From JAGQRJ01 sp041402045 (GTDB lineage Bacteria > Planctomycetota > J058), in assembly GCA_041402045.1 (NCBI GenBank), contig JAWKSZ010000042.1, forward strand, positions 6,307 through 70,306: DNA of 64,000 nt, in the 5' to 3' direction. The first letter of the stretch is position 1; every line of letters begins with the position of its first letter. The notes under the pieces were generated by a model. The model was given only the letters and a program-made list of their open reading frames with translations. It made no database searches and was not told where the DNA came from. Below, one piece after another: positions 1 through 10,105 of the stretch. Position numbers and translations under genes: made by a program.

Positions 1-2761
1 CTGCTCAAGACCGGCCGGGACGACGAGCTGCCCCCGATCCTCGAGCGCCTGGCGCCGGTGGACAGCGCCCGGGCCAAGCTCCTGGGAGGGATCCTGGCCG
101 AGCACCGGGGTGAGCTGGACCAGGCGCTCCAGGGCTACCGCGAGGCCTTCGCCCTGACGAAGGCCAGCGCGAGCTACCACCGCCTGGAGGCGCTGGTGCG
201 CCAGGGTGAGCTCCTGCGGCACCAGGACACCCAGGCCGCGGGCCAGGCCTTCGAGCAGGTGCTGACCCTCTACTCGGCGCAGAGCCAGCTCACCGCCCGT
301 GAGTTCACCTGGGTCGCCCGCGCCTGCCGGCGCCTGGACGTGTTCCCCGACGTCAAGCGCGGCTACGCCAAGGGCATGGTCGAGTACAGCCGACGCATGC
401 TCGATCAGGCGCAGCTCTCGGACGCGACCTACACCGGCTGCTACGTCGAGGCCGGCGAGCTGGCCCTGGCGAAGTACGACACGGTGGGCGCGCTCAAGAA
501 CTTCGAGAAGGCCTGCCGCCTCGACCCCAACAACCCCCAGGCCCGGGTGGGTCTGGCCCGCAGCCTGACCGAGGCCTTCTACCGCGGCCAGGGCCGCTAC
601 CAGTCGGCGGCGGACAACCTCAAGCAGGCGCTGGCGATCAACCCGACCTACGCCCCGGCCCACGCCACGCTGGCGGCCACGGACATTACCGACGGGCTCT
701 ACGAAGAGGCGGCGGAGCGCCTCGAGATCGGGCTGCGCGCGCGCCCGGCGGACGTGGACCTCCTGGCTTACCAGGCGGCGCTGCCCATGCTCCGCGGCGA
801 CAAGGCGCGCTTCAAGCAGCTCGAGGACGCGCTCCTGGCCAAGCGCCCCAAGTGCGCGCGCTTCTACGAGGTGATCGCGGACCTGATCGGGAGCAAGCGC
901 TTCCGCTACGCCGAGGCCCGCGACCTCGCGCGCAAGGGGTTGATCGTGCGCCCGGGCTACCACCCGCTGCTCACGATCCTGGGCATGAACCTCACCCGCA
1001 CCAACGAGGAGGAGGAGGGGCTGCGCCTGCTCAAGCAGGCGTTCGAGGAGGACCCCTACAACGTGTTCACGTTCAACTACCTCCAGCTCTTCGACCGCCT
1101 GGAGGAGCAGTACGTGACCGCCACGATCCCCGGGTTCGTGGTGCGCATGCACAAGGACGAGGAGGTCGTCGCGGATCACGTGTTCGAGCTGCTGGCAGGA
1201 GGCTCGCGGAGAGCTCCAGGGCCGCTATCACACGATCCCGCAGACCGTGCTCGTCGAGTTCTTCCCCAACCACAACGACTTCTCGTCCCGCTCGGTCGGG
1301 CTCCCGGGCATGCCGATCCTGGGCGTGTGCTTCGGCAACACCATGACCGTGCTCTCCCGCGGCGACCGCGAGAAGCCGCCCTTCCACTCCTGGGGGCGCA
1401 CGCTCTGGCACGAGTTCGCCCACGTGGCGACGCTGACCCGCACCGAGAACCGCACCCCGCGCTGGTTCACCGAGGGGCTGAGCGTCTACGAGGAGTCGCT
1501 GGGTCGCCCCAACTGGGCGCGGACCTACGACGCGGACATCATGTCGCTGCTCTCGAACGAGCTCCTGCTCCCGATCGCGACCCTGGACGAGGGCTTCACC
1601 AAGCCCAAGTACGGCAACCAGGTGATCATGAGCTACTACCAGGGCGGGATCACCTGCGAGTTCATCGTCGCTCGCTGGGGCTTCCAGACGATCCTGGACA
1701 TGCTCGACGGCTACCGCGAGGGCAAGCTCACCCCGCAGGTGATCCGGCGAGGCCTGCGGCCTCGAGCCCGAGGACTTCGACGCCGAGTTCCGCACCTGGC
1801 TCGAGCGCCGCTTCGCGCACTACGCCTACCGCGCCGCCCCGACCCCCATGCTGCGGGACGCCTGGGCCCAGCAGGTGAACGACGACCCCTGGGACGTCTC
1901 CGCCCGCGGGCGCCTGGCCTGGGCCAACGCGCTCCACGGCCGCCGCGCCGACGCCGAGCTGCACGCGGGCCTGGCCCTCGAGCACGGCGAGCGGGCCCTC
2001 GCGCGCTGGGACGCGCTGAGCGAGGTCGACGCCCTGGGCGGGACGCCGGACTGGTCGACCCTCGCGGTGGCGCGGGTGGTCGCGATCCGCGCCGGCGTCG
2101 CCGACGCGCACCTGGCCCTGGCCCTCACCGCCAAGGACGGCCAGACGCAGCTGCGCCACGCGCGCACCGCGCTGCGCCTGGGGACCCGCGACCCCGTGCT
2201 TCACGCCTGATCGCGGGCACCGAGCGCGCGCGCAAGAACTTCAAGGCCGCCCTCGCGGCGCACCAGGAGGTCATGCGCCTCAGCCCGCCCAAGGCCGAGA
2301 ACTACTCGCTCCTGGCCGCGCTCTACGGGCAGCTCGGCCAGAAGGACGAGGCCATGGCCGCCCTCGAGCAGGTGTGCGTCTACTCCACCGAGAACGTGGA
2401 CGCGCGCATGCAGGTCGCGACCTACGCCAAGGAGCAGGGCCGCTGGGAGACCGTGGCCCGCGTGCTCGGCGACATGCCGCTGCTCGACCCCTTCGTGGCC
2501 GAGGCCCACGTGCTGCTCGGCGACGCCCTGCGCGAGACCTACGCCAACCACGGCGAGGCGCGGCTGAAGCAGATCGAGCGCGAGTATCGGATCGCCCTGG
2601 CCCTCGAGACGACCTACCGCGCGTCCTGCCTCTACGGCCGCGCCTGGGCCCTGGCCAAGCTCGGCCAGACCGAGGAGGCCAAGGAACAGGTGAACCTCGC
2701 GCTCCAGGACGACCCCGACCACAAGGGCGCCCAGGCGCTCAAGGCCGAACTCGGGGAGTAG
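1..2761 (+). pseudogene. Frame-broken TPR protein with gluzincin (peptidase MA-like) domain, 5' partial
   Basis: The reading frame is open from base 1, so the true start lies left of the window. The first ~400 codons are TPR-like helical repeats. The middle, in another frame, holds a zinc-peptidase signature: HEFAH at about 1409-1423 followed about 20 residues later by WFTEGLSVYEE, the HExxH...E layout of peptidase MA-like gluzincins (HEFAH deviates from HExxH only by the spacing reading H-E-F-A-H, which fits). More TPR-like repeats follow to the TAG at 2759-2761. Three single-base frame changes are needed, near 1197, 1745-1762 and 2204. The first sits where an extra G turns GAG GCT into GGAGGCT. 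With these corrected the protein is continuous and sensible, so consensus error is as likely as true decay. An extracytoplasmic or regulatory protease role is only inferred. Confidence 0.7.
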
Positions 2762-2894
2762 GCGGCGTTCGCGCAAGTCGCCGACGAACACCCCCAGGTC
2801 GTGGTTCCCCGCTAAGGAGAGCGACGCTCGAAGATCCCCCTGCACGCCGCCTCTCCCGCCGCTACGCTGCTCCTGCCGGGTTGGGAGGTGGACC

Positions 2895-3104
2895 GTGCAC
2901 GACGACTCGAACCAGGATCTCCCGATCAGCTCTGGCTTCCGCGTGCACCGGCGCCCGCGCCGCGAGAGCACCCCCGGAGAGGCCCTGTTCGCCTACGCCT
3001 TCGTGGTCGCGATCGGGGTCGCGCTCGGCGCGGCGGGCGGCGCGTTCTTTGTTCTCTCGTTCGACGCCGCTTCACCCGCAGCGCCGCGATCGATCGCGCC
3101 ATGA
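2895..3104 (+). CDS. Small single-pass membrane protein, 69 aa
   Basis: The start is GTG at 2895, chosen because GGGAGGTGG lies a few bases upstream and is a good ribosome binding site. The product has a charged N-terminus rich in Asp, Arg and Pro, then one hydrophobic segment (about residues 30-55, Ala/Val/Gly-rich) and a short tail. I do not recognise a family. The stop overlaps the ATG of the next short frame (ATGA at 3101-3104), suggesting translational coupling. The one-helix layout would suit a small envelope or accessory subunit, but nothing in the sequence specifies a partner. Confidence 0.55.
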   Translation: MHDDSNQDLPISSGFRVHRRPRRESTPGEALFAYAFVVAIGVALGAAGGAFFVLSFDAASPAAPRSIAP

Positions 3105-3415
3105 CCGAGCCCGCGAGCGCGGCGATCACCCGGGCCGTGATCGGAGGCGTGATCGGCGCGGCGTGCGCCTTCGGCTTCGCCGCGCGCGCCCAGCGCGGGG
3201 GCTACGGCGCGACCGAAAAGGCCAGCGCTGACGTCGGTACAGGTCGGCAGCAATCGTCGTCCCTGGCAAGGCGAGGAGGGAGCAATGCGGGCCATTGTGA
3301 CCGACGAACAACACAGCCAGGGGCGGCGAGGGCGTTGATACCGGAACGTCTGACGTGCAGCACTAGGGGTCGAGGGGCCGTCGCCGCGCTGGCGCACCGC
3401 GAGGGACGGCGGTAG
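3101..3415 (+). CDS. Possible small membrane protein, coupled to the previous gene
   Basis: ATG at 3101 overlaps the preceding stop codon. The first ~35 residues (MTEPASAAITRAVIGGVIGA and onward) look like a genuine hydrophobic membrane helix rich in Ala, Gly and Ile. After about 3200 the translation becomes Arg/Gly/Gln-rich and unconvincing, and from 3363 it runs antisense to the DUF218 gene. The real protein probably ends earlier, through a missed frame change or stop, so the end coordinate is unreliable. No family is recognised. Confidence 0.3.
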   Translation: MTEPASAAITRAVIGGVIGAACAFGFAARAQRGGYGATEKASADVGTGRQQSSSLARRGGSNAGHCDRRTTQPGAARALIPERLTCSTRGRGAVAALAHREGRR

Positions 3416-4382
3416 TCGGTGATCCGGTGGGTGCGGGGAGCGAAGCGCCCGACCTCGTAGCCGAGGGTCGCGCGGCAGCGCGCGTGGAAGCTCGAGATCC
3501 GCGCGGCGCCCAGGTAGAAGCTCTGGTCCCGGGAGGTCACCACGCGCGCTTGGGGCACCTCGTGGGCGAGGAGGAAGCGCCCGGCGTTGCGCAGGTTGGT
3601 CGTGGTGTGCCGGGCGTAGGGGTCGACGGCGATCCGCCAGGGCGGGAGCGCGCGCGCCTCGAGCAGGAACCGCCGCAGCTCGACGGCCTCGTTGAACCCG
3701 GTGCCCGTGGGGTGCACGTTGCCGCCGCTGAGCAGGAGCACCTGGGAGCCCTCGCGCCGGAACACCCGCGCGGCGAGCCGCGCGCGCCTTGGCTTTGGCG
3801 TGGAGCGGCGCGGTCTGCCCTCCACCGCGTAGCCGGGGACCACGAGCACCGCCGCCGGCGCCGCCCGCGCGTCGGAGCTCAACCCGCGCAGGAGCGCGCT
3901 GGCGTCGGCGTTCAGCCCGGCGACGTCGACGGCGCGACCGTCGCTCTGCGCGCTGCGGCGTCGGCCTCGACGTGGCGGCCGGGTCCAGGGCCGGGGGCAG
4001 CGCGCGCCTGGTCTTCCTGCGCGAGGAGCGCCCCCGACCCGTCGCGGAGTCGCCCCTGGATCCGTCCGTCCTGATCCGGTAGGCCGCCTGCAGCGCGGGG
4101 GCCGACGCCAGGCGACCCGAGAGCCCGCCCTCGGGGGCGAGGGTCGCGCGCACAAGGTCGCCGCGGCGCTCGGCCGCGCCGCGCAGGGTGACCACCCTCC
4201 GCCTGGGGTCCAGGGTGGCGCCTGGCGGCGCAGCCTCCTCGACGGCGACGAGCCCGAGGCGGCTCTCGAATAGCCTGGTCCGCGGCGTCGCGCCCCGCGA
4301 GCAGGAACACTCCCCTCGCCCCGGGAGGGAGCGCGAAGCAGGAGCAGGAACCACGGGTGAGGCGAACGGCGCGTTTCGTCAC
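3363..4382 (-). pseudogene. Frame-broken DUF218 (YdcF/SanA-like) protein
   Basis: The C-terminal ~150 residues match the DUF218 fold: VVPGYAVEG, then SGGNVHPTGTGFNEA, DPYARHTTTNLRNAGR and VTSRDQSFYLGA. These are the conserved nucleotide/lipid-pocket segments of the YdcF/SanA/ElyC family, which are usually envelope-associated. Two compensating frame changes fall near 3790-3830, one near 3950, and one near 3400, after which the frame closes as GDGPLDP and TAG at 3363-3365. The upstream 120 residues (GATLDPRRRVVTLRGAAERR and similar) have no clear family. The start is uncertain; GTG at 4382 is one option. Once repaired the protein is coherent end to end, so this may be a good gene with consensus errors. 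Confidence 0.65.
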
Positions 4383-4621
4383 GGGCGCGGGTGGGGCAAA
4401 CCCCAGGGCGTCGCTCCAAGTCCTTTGCGGACGTTGAATGGACCCCACCTGCGGTTCACTGGCGGAATTCCTCCGGCGCGCCGCCGGTGAGGCGTCCCAC
4501 CGGTGACCTCGGGCGTGCACCCGATCGCCCGGCCTGCGCGGTTTGGTGAGGCGTTCCGCACGCTCTTGCGCCGCACGCCTCAGGCACGCGGTGTGCACCC
4601 GAACCCAGCGGAGGCGGGCCC

Positions 4622-5320
4622 ATGAACCCGGACTGGGACGGCTGGATCTCGGCGAGCGACCCGGCGGACGTGGGGCTCTCCCTGCGCAAGCTGTGGCGGC
4701 TCCCGGCTCCGCGCTGGGCCCGCAGCTTGCCCCCGGCCGCGCTCGACCAGCGCCTGCGCCACGGCGACTGTCGGGCGGCGGTCGTGGTCTCCAGCGATCC
4801 GCTCTTGATCGCCGCCTACACCGACGAGCTCGACTGCGCGGTGCTCCTGCGCTTCCCCGTCGAGCTGGCCGCGGCCTACGGCCTCGAGGTCGGCAGCCGC
4901 CTGCTGGCGGTGACCACCTACGCCCGCCAGGGCGAGCGCGCCGAGGACCTCAAGCCGGGGCCGCGCGCGAGCGGCGAGGTCCGCAACGTCCTGCCCCTGA
5001 TCGCCGAGTTCCTCGTCGACGACCTGGAGGCGGTCGAGGCCCGCAAGGCGCAGATCTCCGAGGACGAGTGGCGCCGCGCCGGTCGCCGCGCGCGCACTGC
5101 CCTGCGCCGTCAGCCCAAGCCGATCCGCCACGGGCACCCCTACGTCAGCCAGCTCAGCCCCCGGCGCTTCCGGCGCATGGCGGAGCACGTGGCGAACCTG
5201 CCCCAGCCCGAGGCCAGCTCGGGGGCGGTCGAGGCGCCTGAGCGCCCGCCAAGCGTGGCGCTCAACGTGGTGACGGTGCCGCTCCCGGTGGTCGCGCTGG
5301 TCGCGGCCCTCGCGGCCTGA
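4622..5320 (+). CDS. Hypothetical protein, 232 aa
   Basis: The ATG at 4622 is preceded by GGAGGCGGGCCC, a plausible ribosome binding site. The frame is open throughout and has strong third-position GC bias. The N-terminal 130 residues look like a compact alpha/beta domain (SDPLLIAAYTDELDCAVLLR, LEVGSRLLAVTTYARQG), followed by a basic Arg-rich stretch (about 140-185) and a hydrophobic C-terminal tail (VPLPVVALVAALAA) that could be a tail anchor or simply the end of the fold. I do not recognise the family. It is flanked on both sides by frame-broken genes on the opposite strand. Confidence 0.7.
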   Translation: MNPDWDGWISASDPADVGLSLRKLWRLPAPRWARSLPPAALDQRLRHGDCRAAVVVSSDPLLIAAYTDELDCAVLLRFPVELAAAYGLEVGSRLLAVTTYARQGERAEDLKPGPRASGEVRNVLPLIAEFLVDDLEAVEARKAQISEDEWRRAGRRARTALRRQPKPIRHGHPYVSQLSPRRFRRMAEHVANLPQPEASSGAVEAPERPPSVALNVVTVPLPVVALVAALAA

Positions 5321-5338
5321 CGTCGCGCACGAACTCGG

Positions 5339-5710
5339 TCAGCGCCTCGCGGCGTAGCCGGGCACCAGGAGCAGACTCGCGCGCGCGCCCTCGGCAGGCA
5401 CGCGCCACACCTCGAGCCGCGGCTCCTCGGGCAAGACGTGCACGCTGAACGCGAGCCCCAGCGCGCCGGGGTCGCGCCGGTTCTCGGGGCGCGCGACCTC
5501 GACGCCGCCCAGAGCGTGCGCACGCGACCCCAGGGGCCGAGCGCCTCCGGGGCCGCGCTCGACACCCCGCCGCGCCGGTAAGACGAAGGCCTCGGGCGTG
5601 GCGGTAGGCCAGCGCGTTCAGGGCCAGGGACGGCCGGCGGCCGTCGCCAGGGCGAGGGCGCGCCAGCGCGCGCGGGCCCAGCGCCACGCGCGCCGAGGGA
5701 AGGTGGGCAT
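5339..5710 (-). pseudogene. Truncated hydrolase-like remnant
   Basis: From ATG 5710 the reconstructed product begins MPTFPRRAWRWARARWRALA, continues through frames containing LGLAFSVHVLPEEPRLEVW and VPAEGARASLLLVPGYAA, and ends abruptly near 5339. The last part looks like the first strand and the oxyanion-loop region (VPGYAARREALTEFV) of an alpha/beta hydrolase, about 115 residues into a family that normally runs 270-320. At least two frame changes are also needed. The catalytic nucleophile elbow and His would have lain in the missing part. The truncation point abuts the convergent gene ending at 5320. The hydrolase assignment rests on a short stretch only. Confidence 0.4.
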
Positions 5711-5854
5711 GCCTCGTTCACACGCTCCCCTCCCGGGCGCGGCGGTTCTGCTCGCGCCGGCTCTTCGCGGCGCCGGTTCGGCTCCGTAGAGCGGCGGGGA
5801 GGGGAACCCATGCACGTCGGCCACGAGCTCGCCGTGGCCCGCGCGCCGCGCGGC

Positions 5855-6458
5855 TCACACCTCGAGGGGACCGACCTCGGCCAGTCCCTGGAACCCGAGG
5901 TAGAGCGCGCTCGATCCCGCGCACGTCGTCGCCGAAGCGTTGAGCAGGCGCCTGAGGCTCGCGCTGCTCCAGGGCACGTCCCCGGGCCGCGACGCGCGGC
6001 CTCGATCCGGCGGGCCACGATCTCGGCCAGCCGCGCGCGGTCCAGGCGCCGCCGGCGCGCACGCTCACCGTCGGTCGGCCCGCGCGCTCGAGCTCGCGGG
6101 CGTGGTCCTCGTGGGCGCCGAGCACGAGCCGCCCCGGTCCCGCGAACAGGCGCCTGCGCAGCCGCTGCGGCAGGCGCTGGGTCTCGGGTCCAGGCAGAGC
6201 AGGGGCAGGCCGGTCGGGGACCGGGGGGAGCGGCGCGTCCTCGGGCAGGTGCAGGTGAAAATCTGCCGCCGCGCGCAGCGCGAGCAGGTGCGTGCGGTCT
6301 TGCCGCGGCCCTTGTCCCCCAGGACCTGCAGCGCCGCGCGCGGGGGCGAGGCCAGGAGCGGCTCCAGGTCGAGCACCGCCAGCTCGGGGCGGGCCCTCGA
6401 GGGGCAGCTCGCCGAAGGGGTTCCGGCGCAGGTTCAGGCGGCGAAGGGGGAGCTGCAC
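5855..6458 (-). pseudogene. Frame-broken small P-loop ATPase
   Basis: Joining three frames gives a protein of about 200 residues. It contains a Walker A motif (LQVLGDKGRGKT, GxxGxGKT class), a Walker B-like strand PLLCLDETQRL, a sensor-like strand GRLVLGAHEDH, and a C-terminal helical part with ARLAEIVARRIEAARRGPG and ASGDDVRGIERALY, ending PLEV and TGA at 5855-5857. That order matches a minimal AAA/STAND-like ATPase core with a lid. The start GTG at 6458 is tentative. Three or more single-base corrections are required. It lies upstream of the truncated hydrolase on the same strand and the two could have been one operon. Confidence 0.5.
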
Positions 6459-6505
6459 CGCGCGAGGTGGGCAGCCGCCTGCGCTCCCTGGGTAGACCTC
6501 GGCGG

Positions 6506-8064
6506 GTGACCCGTCCGAGCAGGAGCGCACCTTCGCCCGTCCGCCGCGGCCGCTGTGGCGCGTCGGCTACGCAGGGCTGTGGGTCGCGGTCGTGCCTCGG
6601 CCCCTGGCTCGCCCTGGCCACGGTCCTGCACCGCGTGAACTTCGTTCAGACGCACGCGCGTCGGCGCGCACCCGCCGCTGGCGTGGGCGTTGCTGCCGGA
6701 TCCGTTCGGGCGAGGTCGCGGTGCGGCGAGCTTTCGGGGTCGGCGCGGCCTTGGGCGTCTCGCTCCTGGTCCTGCTCGTCTGCGAGCGGCGCCGCGCGGC
6801 TGCGTTCACCCTGGATCGAGGCAGGTGGGTCGCGTTCCTGGGGGCGCCCGCGTGCCTCGGATTGGCAGGGGTGTTCTGGGCGGATCATGTGCTGGGCCTG
6901 ACAGCCGCTCCTGGTCGACCTTCAAGCGAGTGCCGTCGCCGACGCCCGCGCTCGCCTGGACCTCCGTCGCGCTGTGCGCCCTCGTGGCCTTGCCGCCCAG
7001 CCTCGCGCTGTGGGCCGCCGGTCGCGCGCTGCGGCGCGGGCGGGGACGTGCACGATCGGCCCCGAGCAGGTGCGCTTCCGTCCGCTCGGGCCTCCTGCCG
7101 TGGACCCTCGAGCTACCCAAGCACTCGCCTCGGCGCGCGGGCCCTCACTTCTCGCGCGGGGTCTGGCCGCGCCGCCCCGGGGGCCTGCGCTCCTGATCCC
7201 GACCGCGAGCGCCGAGCAGGCAGAGGAGGTCCTGCGGCTCCTCGACGACCACACGCCGCCGGACGCCGTCCTTGACTCCGAGCCGCGCTGGCTGCGAAGG
7301 GCCGCCGTCTGCGCCCTCGCGATCCCAACCGCCCTCGCGGTCTGCCGCCTGGGGCCGGAGTGGGCCGTGCCCGCGTTCGCTCGCGCTGGCTCCTCTCGAC
7401 GGCGCGTTGCGGCTGGCTCGCGTGGGGCGCTGGGGTGGCAGCCCAACGACCCGGGCGCCTGCGTTGTGGCTCGGGCCCTACGGTCCGGGGCGGCGGGATC
7501 CTCGCGTTCCCGGGCGAGCCGCCTGGGCTCGACGGTGTTCCGAGGCCGTGGCCGCGTTGTGTAGCCCGGCGGCGCGCTGCTGGCGTTCGCCGGGCGGGGA
7601 CGTGCTCCTGCCCTGGGAGCTGGAGCCGGCCCCGGGGCTGAGCCACGCCACCTGTCGCGAGATCGGGCCTCAAGCTGCGCGAAGGGGAGGGCTACTACCT
7701 CAGCTTCGAGGCCGAGGAGGAGCTGCTCCGCTCCCAGGGGTTGGGCGCCCACGGGCTGGGGCTGGGCACCCCCGCCGGCACCGCGCTCCGCGAGCGGATC
7801 GCGGCCGAGGCCCTGCGCAGCCCGGTGGCGCGCACCCGCTGCGCCGCGCTGCGCACGCTCTACGGGACGCCCCAGGAGACCGGCTGCGCTCTGGTGCGCG
7901 CCGCCCTGTCCGACCCCGCGCCCGAGGTGCGCGAGCAAGCGCTGCGCCTCGCGGCCGAGGGCCGCTTCGGCGAGGACTGGGTGCAGGCTGCCCTCGAGGC
8001 GGCGCGCGCCGATCCGGCGCCCGACGTGCGTCGGGTCGCCGAGGCGCTGCTCGCCCGGCGCTAA
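6506..8064 (+). pseudogene. Frame-broken membrane protein with C-terminal HEAT-like repeats
   Basis: Several overlapping frame pieces together describe one protein. A start region (GTG near 6506) leads to RPPRPLWRVGYAGLW, then hydrophobic helices (FGVGAALGVSLLVLLVC, WVAFLGAPACLGLAGVFWA), then a soluble stretch (CTIGPEQVRFRPL, LLIPTASAEQAEEVLRLLDD) resembling a small PH/YcxB-like strand-helix domain. Another helix follows (AAVCALAIPTALAVCRL). The last 107 residues (7741-8064) are in one clean frame and form HEAT-like alpha-alpha repeats (ALSDPAPEVREQALRLAAEG). At least five frame changes are needed. The TAA at 8062-8064 overlaps the TetR stop on the opposite strand by four bases. Function unknown. 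Confidence 0.5.
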
Positions 8065-8654
8065 GCGCGCTCGCGCCAGCGGCGCAGGAACCAGTCGACC
8101 ACGGCCAGGAGCTGCGCCTCCTCCGGCTCGCGCGGGATCGGGCTGAGGGCGGTGGGGAAGAACACCCCCACCGCGCACAGCAGGACCTGGGCGTCGCCGT
8201 CCAGGTCCTCGAGGCCGAGCTCGCCGCGGCGCGCCCCCTCCTCGAGGAGCGCGCGCAGGGTGGCGAGCATGGCCTGGGCCTCCTCCTCCAGGCGGTTGGG
8301 GGCGACCCGCAGCACGGCCTCGGTCACCTCCCTGGCGAAGGGGGTGCCCTGCCGGGTCTCCTGGGCCGCGCGGAAGCGGTGGAGCAGGTAGTCCCGCAGC
8401 TTCTCGCTCGCCGGCGCCTGCGACGCGAGCAGCGCCTGGGCGGCCTCGCGGTGCGCAGCCTGGAAGCGCTGCACGCAGGCGAACACCAGGTCGTCCTTGG
8501 AGGGGTAGTAGAGGTAGAGCGTGCCCACGGCGACCCCGACCCGCTCCGCCAGCTCGCGCATGGAGGTCTTCTTGACCCCGAACCGGCGGAACAGCTCGCG
8601 GGCGGCCTCCTGGATCGCGGCGCGGGTCGCCGCCTCGTCCCGGCGGGGGCTCAC
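8061..8654 (-). CDS. TetR-family transcriptional regulator
   Basis: The product (197 aa) has an N-terminal TetR helix-turn-helix: AAIQEAARELFRRFGVKKTS, MRELAERVGVAVGTLYLYYP, SKDDLVFACVQRF, typical of the family. The C-terminal two thirds are the variable helical ligand domain. I chose GTG at 8654 because it overlaps the P450 stop (GTGA), which implies translational coupling, and because the frame upstream runs inside the P450 gene. TetR repressors usually autoregulate their operon, and a 27-bp palindrome lies just upstream of the P450 start (10012-10038). The ligand is likely a fatty acid or other hydrophobic substrate or product of the P450, which is inference. Confidence 0.9.
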   Translation of the reverse strand: MSPRRDEAATRAAIQEAARELFRRFGVKKTSMRELAERVGVAVGTLYLYYPSKDDLVFACVQRFQAAHREAAQALLASQAPASEKLRDYLLHRFRAAQETRQGTPFAREVTEAVLRVAPNRLEEEAQAMLATLRALLEEGARRGELGLEDLDGDAQVLLCAVGVFFPTALSPIPREPEEAQLLAVVDWFLRRWRERA

Positions 8655-9994
8655 GCCGACCGCGGGGTCACGGTCATGCGCAGCGGGTCCCGCGGACGCA
8701 GGGTGAAGGTCGGGTCCGGCACCGGCGCGTCCCCCACGTGGGCGAAGTCGAAGCGACCGAGGAGCGTGGCCAGGATCAAGGGCGCCTCCAGCAGCGCGAG
8801 CTGGCGCCCAATGCACAGCCGGGGGCCGCCGCCGAAGGGGACGTAGGCGAAGCGGTGCCGCGTCGCGACCTGCTCGGGGTCGAAGCGGTGCGGGTCGAAG
8901 CGCAGCGGGTCGGGCCAGTGCGCGGGGTGCCGCTGGACCAGCCACTGGGAGGTCGTGATCAGGCTCCGCGCCGGGAGCCGGAAGCCGCCGACGGCGTCCT
9001 CGGCCAGGCTCTGGCGCGGCTGACCCCAGGCCGGCGGGTAGAGCCGCAGCGCCTCCTCGAAGGCCTGCCGGGTGAGGCGCAAGGCGGGGAGGTCGGCTGC
9101 GGTGGGGGGCCGGTCCCGGGCGACGGCGTCGACCTCGGCCTGGACCTCGTCCCGCGCCGCGGGGTTCGTGGCCAGGAGGTAGAGCGTCCAGGCCAGGGCC
9201 GCGGCGCTGGTGTCGTGGCCCGCGATCAGGAGCGTGACCATTTCGTCGACGAGCTCGTCGTCGCCGAGGCCCTCGTCGCCCGGCTGGAGCAGCCGGCCCA
9301 GGAGGTCGTCGCGGGGGGCGCCGTCCGCCCGCCGGGCGGCGAGCACCTCGCGCATGAGCCGACGCAGGGTGTTCCGCGCGCGCCGCAGGCGGCGGTTGCC
9401 GCGGGTCGGCACCCACAGCGGCGGCTGGACCCCGCCCGCGAGCCGCGCGCCCAGGCAGGCGAAGGCCTCGCGCAGGGCCTCGCCGAAGGCGCCCGCGTGC
9501 TGCTCGAGGTCGGCGCCGAAGAACACACGAGAGGCCACCCGCAGCGTGAGCTCGGTCAGCTCCTCCAGCAGGTTGCGCGGGGCGTCCCGGGGCGTCCGCG
9601 CCCAGCCCTCGGCGTGCTCGGACGCGGCCGCGACGATCGCCGGCGCCATGCCCGTCAGGCGCTCGGGGTGGAACGCCGGCGCGAGGAGCTTGCGCTTGCG
9701 CTTCCAGACCTCGCCCTCGCTCGTGAACACCCCCGCCCCGAACACCGGGCGCACGATCGAGAGGAAGAACCCGGGCTTCACGTAGTTGGCGTGGTTACGG
9801 CTGAGGATCTGCTCCACGCCCTCCGGGGACGCGACGACCACCATGCGCAGCAGCCCGCCCAGGAGCTTGATCGCGACCACGTCGCCGTGCTCGCGCTGCA
9901 GCCGCTCGTAGAGCCCCAGGGGGTCGCGCTGCATGTCGCCTGTGAACGACCCCTTGGGGCAAGGGACCTCGCGCAGCGGGATCGTCTCGGCCAT
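8651..9994 (-). CDS. Cytochrome P450 monooxygenase
   Basis: All P450 hallmarks are present in this 447-residue protein: I-helix oxygen-binding AGHDTS (258-263), K-helix ExxR as E314-R317 (EALR), the PERF-region RFDPHRFDPE (about 365-374), and the haem loop FGGGPRLCIGR with the proximal Cys at 394. Length and motif style resemble the soluble CYP102/CYP4-like fatty-acid or terpene oxidising group, but the substrate cannot be read from sequence. No ferredoxin or reductase partner is adjacent, so electrons must come from elsewhere. The ATG at 9994 has GGAGG six to seven bases upstream. It is the first gene of a two-gene operon with the TetR regulator, which overlaps its stop. Confidence 0.95.
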   Translation of the reverse strand: MAETIPLREVPCPKGSFTGDMQRDPLGLYERLQREHGDVVAIKLLGGLLRMVVVASPEGVEQILSRNHANYVKPGFFLSIVRPVFGAGVFTSEGEVWKRKRKLLAPAFHPERLTGMAPAIVAAASEHAEGWARTPRDAPRNLLEELTELTLRVASRVFFGADLEQHAGAFGEALREAFACLGARLAGGVQPPLWVPTRGNRRLRRARNTLRRLMREVLAARRADGAPRDDLLGRLLQPGDEGLGDDELVDEMVTLLIAGHDTSAAALAWTLYLLATNPAARDEVQAEVDAVARDRPPTAADLPALRLTRQAFEEALRLYPPAWGQPRQSLAEDAVGGFRLPARSLITTSQWLVQRHPAHWPDPLRFDPHRFDPEQVATRHRFAYVPFGGGPRLCIGRQLALLEAPLILATLLGRFDFAHVGDAPVPDPTFTLRPRDPLRMTVTPRSA

Positions 9995-10011
9995 GCAGCG
10001 CCTCCGTGAAT

Positions 10012-10038
10012 AATGAACGAAGCATGCCTTTGTTCATT
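10012..10038. promoter_or_regulatory. 27-bp palindrome, probable TetR operator
   Basis: AATGAAC and GTTCATT form perfect 7-bp arms 13 bp apart; within the inner part two or three further positions also match (GAAGCA against the complement of GCCTTT). Its size and position, 18 bp upstream of the P450 start codon and between divergent genes, are those of a TetR-family operator. Binding would block the P450-TetR promoter. Confidence 0.6.
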
Positions 10039-10105
10039 CTTGGGAGCAACCCCCACGGGACCTCCCCTGCGTTGCTCGCCTCGAGCCCCCCAGCCACACT
10101 CGGGC

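Noticed and set aside
10013..10105. Upstream ATG for the kinase at 10106
   Set aside because: The extra 31 residues have no kinase homology, the ATG sits inside the palindromic operator, and the paralogue begins directly at the equivalent of GTG 10106.
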